Source: Candidatus Gastranaerophilales bacterium | GTDB lineage: Bacteria > Cyanobacteriota > Vampirovibrionia > Gastranaerophilales > Gastranaerophilaceae | Assembly: GCA_944325315.1 (NCBI GenBank) | Contig: CALVAA010000007.1 | Span: 1 to 64,000, forward strand | DNA: 64,000 nt | Reading direction: 5' to 3' | In this document: piece by piece, positions 1 through 7,868 of the stretch | How positions within the stretch are numbered: position 1 is the stretch's first letter | Layout of the letters: each line of letters opens with the position of its first letter | Translations under genes and position numbers: made by a program | Notes under the pieces: generated by a model | What the model was told of the DNA's origin: nothing | Seen by the model: only the letters and a program-made list of their open reading frames with translations | Database searches by the model: none

Positions 1-1290
1 TGTGTTTCATGCAATGCGACTAACGGAACATGCACGGGGTGTGCCACAGGGTACTATCTAAGCGGAGGGACATGCCATCTGTGCCCCGGAGGATGCAGTG
101 GTTGCAGCTCAGCTTCTTTATGCACGGGATGCAAGCCGGGGTATTACCTTTCCGGTAATAAATGTACTTTATGTCCTATCGGAAGTTATTGTCTAGGCGG
201 AGTAAATTCAAATACATGCTGCGGAGCAGGATTAACCAGTGCAGCGGGGTCTCAAAATTCAAGTGCCTGTGTGGCTTGTCCTGCAGGGAAAACTAAAACA
301 GGAAGTTGCGGAGACTGCGTTTCTTGTGGGGTTACAAATTGTACAGGCTATTCGTCGGGATGCACATGTTCAAGTTGTTCAGCAAATAATGTGGCTGTTT
401 TTGGAAAATGCTGTCCTGTTATATCAAACTGCGGAACTTATAATACAGACTGCAGCTGTAGCGGCTGCAATGCGAACTATGAAAAAGTCTCAAACACCTG
501 TTGTTCAAAAATAGACAAATGCACTGCTTATAATACCGACTGCACATGTAAAAGCTGTTCAAGCGGTTACGTTGTATACAATAACAGTTGCGTTGCAGGT
601 CAGTGGTACTGTGATGCCATACTTGGAAGAGATACAAGGCCGGATGGAAGCTATGACAGGCGTTCTTGGGTGTTTATTCAAAAAGAATATAACGGTAATT
701 CTCATAATGTGTGTGTGACTTCATATAATGTAGGGCCATCATATTATTGCAGTAATAATTGGCATCCTTCCGATGTAACACATGTTGAACCAAAAAAAAG
801 CTGCAAAACCTGGATATGTGTCTGGTGGCATGCGCATATAAATACAACAGATGTTTATGATGATTCTATATACTATCAAAGCAATTATTCCACAAGCAAA
901 AGGGGTGTCGGAACATTTTGGGCGGCAAAAAGTTTTTGTGCAGGTATAAATAACGGGATAATAACCCAAAGGATGCCGTCTTTAGCCGAACTCAGCGCTT
1001 GGAGTGCTAATAAGAACATCATTCCAAATTTTTCAGGCAGCTCAGAATCGCTTGATTTGTGCGATTATGAGGCAGGCTACGGGTCGAACCGTTGCTATAG
1101 GGGCATTGGAAACTGTCCCGGCGCTTGGAATGACACTTGCTATCCGCACTGCGTCTGGGGAGCTCCTGAAAGTGCCGATTATAGTACAAGCACAGGGTAT
1201 GCTGCGTGTTTAGAAAAAGGTGCACTAAAAATTTACTCACGCACATTTAATATGGCGGCTTCAATAAGATGTGTACATGAAATTGACTGA
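1..1290 (+). CDS. Cysteine-rich repeat surface protein, 5' end missing
   Basis: The frame is open from base 1 to a stop at 1290 (429 residues visible), so the start and any signal peptide lie outside the window. The first ~200 residues are short modules with CxxC and CxxCxxGYY patterns, resembling EGF/furin-type cysteine-rich repeats of extracellular proteins. The last ~220 residues form a different domain with few cysteine pairs. Its MPSLAELSAWS stretch and terminal SIRCV look like the DUF1566/Fibrobacter-paralogous C-terminal fold of surface proteins; that match is by eye. The gene is visibly richer in G+C than its AT-rich neighbours. It is followed by a strong terminator. Role inferred: secreted or cell-surface adhesin-like protein; no enzymatic motif seen. 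Confidence 0.8.
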   Translation, partial: CVSCNATNGTCTGCATGYYLSGGTCHLCPGGCSGCSSASLCTGCKPGYYLSGNKCTLCPIGSYCLGGVNSNTCCGAGLTSAAGSQNSSACVACPAGKTKTGSCGDCVSCGVTNCTGYSSGCTCSSCSANNVAVFGKCCPVISNCGTYNTDCSCSGCNANYEKVSNTCCSKIDKCTAYNTDCTCKSCSSGYVVYNNSCVAGQWYCDAILGRDTRPDGSYDRRSWVFIQKEYNGNSHNVCVTSYNVGPSYYCSNNWHPSDVTHVEPKKSCKTWICVWWHAHINTTDVYDDSIYYQSNYSTSKRGVGTFWAAKSFCAGINNGIITQRMPSLAELSAWSANKNIIPNFSGSSESLDLCDYEAGYGSNRCYRGIGNCPGAWNDTCYPHCVWGAPESADYSTSTGYAACLEKGALKIYSRTFNMAASIRCVHEID

Positions 1291-1314
1291 TTATTTTTGT
1301 GTTTTATTGTTATT

Positions 1315-1339
1315 GAGGGCTTATAAGCCCTCTTTTTTT
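1315..1339 (+). terminator. Intrinsic terminator of the Cys-rich gene
   Basis: A perfect 18-bp palindrome (GAGGGC-TTATAA-GCCCTC) is followed by seven T on the plus strand. It sits 25 bases after the stop of the upstream gene. The T tract is only on the plus strand, so it does not serve the convergent minus-strand gene. Confidence 0.9.
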
Positions 1340-2153
1340 ATAAACTTTTATAATAATCTTTTAAAATTTTCGTATCAACTTCGATATTCGGACTTTCGCA
1401 AACCAGTGCCCCTTTAACATTAAAATCTTTTAGAGCTTTCAATAAATCTTTATAGTTAAAATCGCTTTCTTTTAAAATAAGGTGGTTTTTTTCTCCTTTT
1501 TCTCCATAGTTTATGCCTGCAGCATGACCGTGAAAGTTTTCAAGAGCAACATCTCCAAGTTCTTTTCCGATTTTTTCCAGAATTGAACAAAATTCGCTGT
1601 AAGTATTAAATTTACCGCCTTCTCTTGCGTGTATATGGGCAAAATCTATACAGGGAAGAATTTGAGAAAAATTTTTAGATAGTTCAATAATTTCATCTAC
1701 TGTTCCCCATTGGCTTTTTTTGCCTGTCGTTTCAGGGCGAATCCATACATCTATATTTTCTTTTTGAAGTGTTTCAATAATTGTTTTGTGTCTTTCAATC
1801 ATTTTTTTTGTTGTTATTGCTGAATTATCTCCAAGATAAAAAGCGCCATGGTAAGTTATTGAATAAGCACCTAAATCTTTGGCTGCCCTTGCTGTATCCA
1901 ATACTCTTTTAATGCTTGCTTGGATTTTCTCTTCTTCTTTGGAATTAAGATTGATATAGTATGGGCCGTGGTGAGTTATGATTTTATTTTTTCTGTTTAA
2001 AATTGCTTGTTTTGTTTTTGCGCTATATCTAACACCATGGACAAATTCTACTTCAAGACCGTCTAAATCTAATTCTTCAAGTTTATCAAATGCATTTGTA
2101 TAGTCTTTAGCACAAATTGGTATTCCTGCTGTTAAAAAGTAAAGTTTGTCCAT
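1338..2153 (-). CDS. TIM-barrel AP endonuclease (endonuclease IV-like)
   Basis: 271 residues. The metal-ligand motifs of the Nfo/AP_endonuc_2 fold are visible in order: HHGPYYINL near residue 80, YHGAFYLG near 115, RPETTGK near 155, CIDFAHIHA near 185, and a late HGHAAGI..GE motif. Endonuclease IV cleaves the backbone 5' to abasic sites using three metal ions. The RPETTGK form is the divergent, archaeal-like version rather than the LENTAG form of E. coli Nfo, so a sugar-isomerase-type member of the same fold cannot be excluded. It is the last gene of a minus-strand run, 8 bases after the formyltransferase. Confidence 0.75.
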   Translation of the reverse strand: MDKLYFLTAGIPICAKDYTNAFDKLEELDLDGLEVEFVHGVRYSAKTKQAILNRKNKIITHHGPYYINLNSKEEEKIQASIKRVLDTARAAKDLGAYSITYHGAFYLGDNSAITTKKMIERHKTIIETLQKENIDVWIRPETTGKKSQWGTVDEIIELSKNFSQILPCIDFAHIHAREGGKFNTYSEFCSILEKIGKELGDVALENFHGHAAGINYGEKGEKNHLILKESDFNYKDLLKALKDFNVKGALVCESPNIEVDTKILKDYYKSL

Positions 2154-2161
2154 ATTTTCTC

Positions 2162-3091
2162 CTAAATTAACATTTCACCTTGTTTTGGTGTAAAAATTTG
2201 ATATATTTCTCTTGGAGAGAATATTCCCCAAGAACCGATTTTAGCTATTTCTATTTTTAAATATCCTCCTTTTGCGCTAACTATAAAGTTATCGTTATCT
2301 GCTTGAACAATTGCGCCAAAAGGATTATTGTGTTCTTTTGTAATCGCTTTTGCTTGAATAATTTTAAAACCAACCCCTCTAAAGGTTGTATAAGCATTAT
2401 AAAAAGGATTACATGCTCTTATTAGCCTTTCAATTTTATCTATACTTTGGCTTTTCCAACGTATTAAAAAATTGCCGTCGACTTTCGGGGCATCTATAAA
2501 ACTTTCATCTTTTTTTTGCGGACATCTTTCGATTTTTCCTTTTTGTTGAATCCTATCCAAAACTTCAATTAAACCGTCCGATAGCATATATGTTGTTCTG
2601 TTAAACAGTGTTCCCATTGTTTCAAAATTTGAAAGTTTGAATTTTTTTTGATAGATGATATCTCCTGTGTCAAAATTTTCATCCATGAAATGAAGCGTTA
2701 TGCCTGATATTTTTTCACCGTTGTTTATTATGTGAAAGTAGGGACTGGCACCCCTGTAATAAGGTAAAAGTGAAGGGTGACAGTTGATGTATCCCATTTT
2801 TGTTGAGGATAGAAAATTTTTGCTTAATTTGTAATTATACGAACAAACAACACCGATATCAGCATTCAAATTTTTTATTTTTTCTATGCAGCTATCTTCA
2901 TTAGGGCTTGAGTTAAAGTCAATTAAATTTAAATTTTTTGACAGAACAAAGTTTTTAAAAAAATAATAAGTTTCATGAGTTTTTTTGGGAGGCACAACTG
3001 CTATTATATTAAAATTTTTTTCAAGCAGATTGGATAAACAAACAAGTGCCATATCGGGCATACCCACAAAAATAATTTTTAATTTTTCCAT
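2162..3091 (-). CDS. Fmt-family formyltransferase
   Basis: 309 residues, the usual size of methionyl-tRNA formyltransferase. The N-terminal half has the formyl-transfer signature N-x-H (INCHPSLLPYYRGASP) and the catalytic aspartate in FDTGDI. The C-terminal third (WKSQ..IERLIRACNPFYNAYT) resembles the Fmt C-terminal domain. The substrate is uncertain: initiator Met-tRNA is plausible, but the divergent N-terminus (IFVGMPDMALVCL) also fits formyltransferases acting on sugar nucleotides. It starts 1 base after trkH stops, so it is probably co-transcribed with the potassium transporter genes. Confidence 0.75.
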   Translation of the reverse strand: MEKLKIIFVGMPDMALVCLSNLLEKNFNIIAVVPPKKTHETYYFFKNFVLSKNLNLIDFNSSPNEDSCIEKIKNLNADIGVVCSYNYKLSKNFLSSTKMGYINCHPSLLPYYRGASPYFHIINNGEKISGITLHFMDENFDTGDIIYQKKFKLSNFETMGTLFNRTTYMLSDGLIEVLDRIQQKGKIERCPQKKDESFIDAPKVDGNFLIRWKSQSIDKIERLIRACNPFYNAYTTFRGVGFKIIQAKAITKEHNNPFGAIVQADNDNFIVSAKGGYLKIEIAKIGSWGIFSPREIYQIFTPKQGEMLI

Positions 3092-3092
3092 T

Positions 3093-4544
3093 TTAATCTT
3101 TCCACAAATCTTTATTCAAAATTGCAAGAAAAGGAACAATTTCCAACCTGCCTATTAACATTAAAAGTATCAAAATCCATTTTGTTGAAACATGCAAATT
3201 AAAAAAACTTCCCATTGGACCGGTTATACCAAAACCCAGGCCAACATTACCGATTGCGGATGCGGATGATGATAAGGCAATTATTGCATTGTTTTCAATT
3301 AAAACAATTAAAAAAGCCCCGATAGCAAAAAACACAAAATAAAAAGTAACAAAAGCAATCATCTGAGATATTATATCGCTTGCTATAGGATTTCCTTCAA
3401 GTTTAATCGGGTATACCGCTTTAGGGTGGATAATTTTTTTTAACTCCCTTTTTAAATATTTTCCGATAAAAATCCATCTTATAATTTTCATACCGCCCGA
3501 AGTTGAGGTGGCGCATCCGCCTAAGAAGAATGCTACAAATAAAATCGTCTTACTTATATAGTCCCATTTTATGTAATCTTCACTTGCAAAACCGGTCGTT
3601 GTGATTGTTGAAATAACATTAAAAAATGAATGCAAAAAAGCATTTTTTAAGGTATAGTTTGAGTTCATAAAAAGACTTGTTGCAAGCACAACAGCAATTA
3701 TAACGGTTATTATAAGATAAACTTTAAATTCTTCACTTTTCAATATTGAAGATATTTTTTTGCTTTTTATGGAACGATATATAAGTATATAGTTAATTCC
3801 TGCAATAAACATAAAAATTGCAATACAAACCGTGACTTTTGTGTCGTGAAGACCTGCTATGCTGTCGGTTAAATAATGAAAACCTCCGGTTGCCATAGTT
3901 GAAAGGGATGTTACGACTGCACTGTATAAATCAAGATTGCACAATTTTAAAAATATAATTTCTAAAATTGTAAGCGAAAGATATATTCCCCACAACCAGC
4001 CTGCAGTGAACCTTATTCTCGGAGTTGCTTTATCTTCTGTCGGAGCAGGGATTTCGGCATAAAACATTTGCCTTCCGGCTACGGATATCTTAGGCAGAAC
4101 CGCAATAAATAAAACAATAATACCCATGCCGCCAAACCATTGGGTTAGCGAGCGGAAAAAGAAAAGAGTTTTAGGGTAAAGTGAAAAATCTACAAATACC
4201 GTAACTCCGGTTGTTGTAACACCGGAGGTTGCTTCAAAGACTGAATTTGTAAAATTTAGACCATAAAAAAGATATGGAACTGAACATATAAGAACAAATA
4301 ATATCCAAGAAAACAAAACTGTAGTAAGAGATTCTGTTTTTTTAATATTATCTATATTTTTTTGCTCTGTTTTATTTAAAGACAGTGTAAAACCTATGGC
4401 ATAAGCAAGAATCCCCGTGATTAAAAAAGGTGTGATTTCTCTATACTCTTTTAATAAAATTGCTGCAACAATCGGAAAAATAAACATAAGGCCGATGTGT
4501 TTTGAAATTGTACCTAAAATATTTAATATGATATTATATCGCAT
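3093..4544 (-). CDS. trkH: Potassium uptake channel subunit TrkH/KtrB
   Basis: 483 residues, strongly hydrophobic throughout, in the inner membrane. The four half-membrane pore loops of the Trk/Ktr superfamily are visible in order: SGVTTTGVT, STMATGGFHY, STITTTGFAS and SAIGNVGLGFG, each supplying a glycine to the K+ selectivity filter. It overlaps the stop of trkA by one base, so the membrane and regulatory subunits are translated together. Together they should take up K+ under control of nucleotide binding to TrkA. Confidence 0.95.
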   Translation of the reverse strand: MRYNIILNILGTISKHIGLMFIFPIVAAILLKEYREITPFLITGILAYAIGFTLSLNKTEQKNIDNIKKTESLTTVLFSWILFVLICSVPYLFYGLNFTNSVFEATSGVTTTGVTVFVDFSLYPKTLFFFRSLTQWFGGMGIIVLFIAVLPKISVAGRQMFYAEIPAPTEDKATPRIRFTAGWLWGIYLSLTILEIIFLKLCNLDLYSAVVTSLSTMATGGFHYLTDSIAGLHDTKVTVCIAIFMFIAGINYILIYRSIKSKKISSILKSEEFKVYLIITVIIAVVLATSLFMNSNYTLKNAFLHSFFNVISTITTTGFASEDYIKWDYISKTILFVAFFLGGCATSTSGGMKIIRWIFIGKYLKRELKKIIHPKAVYPIKLEGNPIASDIISQMIAFVTFYFVFFAIGAFLIVLIENNAIIALSSSASAIGNVGLGFGITGPMGSFFNLHVSTKWILILLMLIGRLEIVPFLAILNKDLWKD

Positions 4545-5881
4545 TATTTAAAGTATTCCTTTGCAGACATTACATTATCTGTTTTTATAAAAAGAATCAA
4601 TTTGTCATTTGCTTCAATTATGGTTTTTCCTTTTGGAATAATAACTTTTGAACCGCGTCTTACTATCGCTATAACACAAGGAAAAGGCATTTCAATCTGG
4701 CTTAAAGGTTTTGGTGTAAAAGAAGAATTGAGTTTGATTTCAAGAATTTCACCCTGTCCTCTTTCAACTGTTGCAAGAACCCCTGCTCTTGATTCTATTA
4801 TTCTGTTTTTAATTTCGTTAACACAGGCTTCTCTTTGCGAAATAGCAACATCAACACCCACTTTTTCAAAAAGATTTGCCGTAGTTCCTTGTGAAACTCT
4901 TGTAATTATTTTTTTTGCACCAAGCTGTTTTGCAAGAAGCGAACACAGCAGATTTTTTTCGTCGTTATTTGTAATTGCAACAACTACATCACTTTTGCCT
5001 ATTTCTTCCTGTTCCAACAATTCTAAACTCGTTCCTGAAGCGTTTAGTACAAGAGTTTTTTGAAGTTTTGATGAAATAAACTCGCATCTTTCGTAATTAG
5101 TCTCTATCATTTTTATTTTCATGGGCGTTTTTTCCAATTCGCAGGCCAATTCATAGCCGACTGAGCCGCCGCCTATAATGGCAATTTTTTTAACTGCTTC
5201 TTCGGATGTAAAAAGCTCGCTTACCGCAAGGTCCAGCCCGATAGGTGTACCCATTAGAATTATTTTATCATTGAGTAAGAATTCACTGTTGCCGTTTGGA
5301 ATAAAAAGATCTTCATTTCTTACTATTCCGACAACAAGAACCTCAGAGTTAAAATAGCACTCTTTTAGTTTTTTGTTTAATAGTTCGGAATCTTCTTTAA
5401 TCCTGTATTCCAAAAGCCTTGCTCTGCCATGGGCAAAACTTTCAACATCAACGGCAGAAGGAACTGTTATAATTTTAAAAATTTCTTGCATTAAAAGATT
5501 TTGCGGCCAGATAATACTGTCTATACATTGGGCATATATTGAATTATGGTGGTCTTTTAGAGTGTTTATAGACTGCATTGATTCCTTTTTTTGAACAAAA
5601 CAAATTGTTTGACTGTCTGAAATTTGTTTTGCCATAAGACAGGCTATAAGATTAGATTCGTCATTATCCGAAACGGCTATAAAAACATCTGCTTCGTTAA
5701 TCTGTGTTTCTTTTAAAGAACCTATACTAAAAGCGTCTGCACAAATTATACCTATATCCAGCTTTGAAAAACTGTCAAGATTTTTTTGAACGGGATCAAT
5801 TACGATAACATCGTGATCTTCAAAAAATTCTGCGGCTAAAGAAGAAGCCATTTCATTTGCACCGTATATGATTATTTTCAT
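4544..5881 (-). CDS. trkA: Trk potassium transport regulator TrkA
   Basis: 445 residues with the tandem RCK_N-RCK_C, RCK_N-RCK_C layout of full-length TrkA. The second Rossmann domain has an intact dinucleotide loop (IIGGGSVGYELA, near residue 220). The first has a changed loop (IIYGANEMASSLA at residues 3-15) instead of GxGxxG, so the N-terminal half may bind nucleotide poorly. This cytoplasmic subunit gates the TrkH pore encoded immediately downstream. It begins 12 bases after ffh stops. Confidence 0.95.
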   Translation of the reverse strand: MKIIIYGANEMASSLAAEFFEDHDVIVIDPVQKNLDSFSKLDIGIICADAFSIGSLKETQINEADVFIAVSDNDESNLIACLMAKQISDSQTICFVQKKESMQSINTLKDHHNSIYAQCIDSIIWPQNLLMQEIFKIITVPSAVDVESFAHGRARLLEYRIKEDSELLNKKLKECYFNSEVLVVGIVRNEDLFIPNGNSEFLLNDKIILMGTPIGLDLAVSELFTSEEAVKKIAIIGGGSVGYELACELEKTPMKIKMIETNYERCEFISSKLQKTLVLNASGTSLELLEQEEIGKSDVVVAITNNDEKNLLCSLLAKQLGAKKIITRVSQGTTANLFEKVGVDVAISQREACVNEIKNRIIESRAGVLATVERGQGEILEIKLNSSFTPKPLSQIEMPFPCVIAIVRRGSKVIIPKGKTIIEANDKLILFIKTDNVMSAKEYFK

Positions 5882-5893
5882 ATTAAACCTTTA

Positions 5894-7231
5894 TTAAAAC
5901 GGAAACTTAGGCATTTTGCCTTTTTTAAAGGATTTTTTAAATCCGCTAAGTCCTTTCATCATTTTTCTCATAGTTTCAAATTGAGCTATAAATGCATTTA
6001 ATTCATTTATGTCCATGCCTGCACCTTTAGCTATTCTCTTTTTCCTTGAAGCATTCAGAATATTTGGATTTTTTCTTTCCGTTGGAGTCATTGATTGAAT
6101 AAATACTTCAATTTTTTTAAACTGTTTTTCTCCTTCATTAGAAATTTTTTCCGTGTCATCTTTTGATATTCCCAAAGGAAGCATAGAAAGAATTCCTCCA
6201 AAAGAACCGAGAGCTTTAATTTGTTTTTGAATTTTAAGAAAATCCTCAAAACTAAATTCAGCTTTTAACATTTTATTTTCGAGTTCTTTTGCTTCTTTTA
6301 AATCTATATTTTTTTGAGCACGTTCAACTAAAGATACGATATCGCCCATGCCCAAAATTCTGTTTGCCATTCTGTCGGGGTGAAATTCTTCAAGGGGAGT
6401 AATATTTTCTCCTGTAGCTATTAGTTTAATGGGTTTTTTTGTTGTATGGACGATACTTAAAGCACAACCGCCTTTAGTGTCACCATCCAGCTTTGTTAAA
6501 ATTACGCCGTCAATCCCTAACTGTTCATTAAAGTTAACAGCAACATCAATAGCGGCTTGACCTATCATAGAGTCAACAACAAGCAGTTTTTCGTTTATAT
6601 TAAAACTGTGCGATAACAGTAAAAGTTCAGCCATCATATCGGAATCAATTTCAAGACGACCGGCTGTATCAAAGATTAAAACGGTATTGTTGTTTTCTTT
6701 TGCATAATTTAGTGCATTTTTTGCAATTTTTATAACATCTTTTTCGTTTTCTTCGCCATAAAAGTCAATTTTATTGTCGAAAGCCAAAGTTTTTAGCTGT
6801 AAAATTGCTGCCGGGCGATAAACATCAAGAGCAGTCAGGAGGGGTTTTTTGCCTTCTTTTTTTAACATTAAAGCTAATTTTGCACTCGATGTTGTTTTTC
6901 CTGAACCCTGAAGTCCGAGCATCATTATAATTGACGGGTTGGTGTCAAGTTTTAGGGGGGACTGTTTTTGCCCCAACAAATTTGTAAGTTCGTCGTTTAC
7001 AAGTTTAATTAAAGTTTGAGAAGGGTTTGTTGATTTTACAACATCTAGCCCTATTACCTTATCTTTTATTGATGATATAAAGGATTTAACAACATTTAAT
7101 GAAACATCTGCACCTAAAAGTGCACGTCTTATTTCTCTTAAAGCTTCCTGAATATTTTCTTCGCTTAAAGTAGTATTGCCTTGAGTTTTCGCTATTATTT
7201 CCTGTAGTTTTTGAGATAGACTGTCAAACAT
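5894..7231 (-). CDS. ffh: Signal recognition particle GTPase Ffh
   Basis: 445 residues with N, G and M domains. The G domain has GLQGSGKTT (P-loop), DVYRPAA, DTAGRLE and TKLDGDTKGG. The methionine-rich M domain ends with the RNA-binding stretch around ILNASRKKRIAKGAG. The protein delivers nascent inner-membrane proteins to the Sec translocon with 4.5S RNA and FtsY. It is the first gene of the minus-strand run that continues into trkA and trkH. I did not find an SRP RNA gene beside it. Confidence 0.97.
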   Translation of the reverse strand: MFDSLSQKLQEIIAKTQGNTTLSEENIQEALREIRRALLGADVSLNVVKSFISSIKDKVIGLDVVKSTNPSQTLIKLVNDELTNLLGQKQSPLKLDTNPSIIMMLGLQGSGKTTSSAKLALMLKKEGKKPLLTALDVYRPAAILQLKTLAFDNKIDFYGEENEKDVIKIAKNALNYAKENNNTVLIFDTAGRLEIDSDMMAELLLLSHSFNINEKLLVVDSMIGQAAIDVAVNFNEQLGIDGVILTKLDGDTKGGCALSIVHTTKKPIKLIATGENITPLEEFHPDRMANRILGMGDIVSLVERAQKNIDLKEAKELENKMLKAEFSFEDFLKIQKQIKALGSFGGILSMLPLGISKDDTEKISNEGEKQFKKIEVFIQSMTPTERKNPNILNASRKKRIAKGAGMDINELNAFIAQFETMRKMMKGLSGFKKSFKKGKMPKFPF

Positions 7232-7362
7232 AATTTTATTTTACAATAAAAATTTTTTTATAAAAAATTTTATATCGATATAAAGATTGTATAAAAAAAA
7301 TAAAGAAATTGTTTTTTATTGTGTATACTAATATCAATTAATGAGGTTAATGAGGAAAAATA

Positions 7363-7665
7363 ATGCAAGCAGTTATTGATTCAAATACTTTAAAACAAGA
7401 AAACATTTCTGAAAAGCTGGACTATTTACTGTCAGATATTGACCCTGCAACGAAAAATGATGTTGAAAATTCTATAGTTGCAATGGGTTCAAGAGTTGTC
7501 GGTGCGTTGGTTGATAAGCTAAGAACTCTTAAAGGCTTGCAAAGAGGGGTTGTTGCAATGAGTTTAATAAGAATAGGAGAAAGTTCAATTGCTCCTTTGA
7601 AAGCACTTGCAACTGAAAGTTCGGAGTATCAATGGATGGCTGATTATTTACTGTCTGAAATATAA
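7363..7665 (+). CDS. Small HEAT-repeat-like protein
   Basis: 100 residues, divergent from ffh, with an AGGTTAATGAGG stretch upstream of the ATG. The central part (VENSIVAMGSRVVGALVDKL and VAMSLIRIGESSIAPLKAL) forms two helical pairs with the spacing and hydrophobic pattern of HEAT/PBS-type repeats. It has no signal peptide or membrane segment. Such small alpha-solenoids usually serve protein-protein contacts; the partner is unknown. A strong terminator follows at once, so it is probably a single-gene transcript. Confidence 0.7.
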   Translation: MQAVIDSNTLKQENISEKLDYLLSDIDPATKNDVENSIVAMGSRVVGALVDKLRTLKGLQRGVVAMSLIRIGESSIAPLKALATESSEYQWMADYLLSEI

Positions 7666-7690
7666 TCAAGTATTTATTATTTTATATATA

Positions 7691-7717
7691 AAATCGGGCA
7701 ATAGCCCGATTTTTTTA
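7691..7717 (+). terminator. Intrinsic terminator
   Basis: TCGGGC-AATA-GCCCGA hairpin flanked by A and T runs, with seven T downstream. It ends the transcript of the HEAT-like gene 26 bases after its stop. Confidence 0.92.
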
Positions 7718-7868
7718 TTTTAATATGTCAAAAACCGTTTTTTTATCGAAAAATCACCGATTCGGATAACCTTTTATGGTAATGAATACCTCTCAAAGAA
7801 AACGCATAATTTTAACATAAAATTGTATGTTTTTATTTGAAAAATAAAAAAACATAAAAGGAGGAAAA

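Noticed and set aside
239-514. 91-residue frame overlapping the first gene
   Set aside because: It lies in another frame of the open cysteine-repeat gene and has no ribosome site or coding pattern of its own.
1315-1339. Hairpin as a bidirectional terminator for the endonuclease IV-like gene
   Set aside because: On the minus strand the hairpin is followed by AATAACAATA, not a T run.
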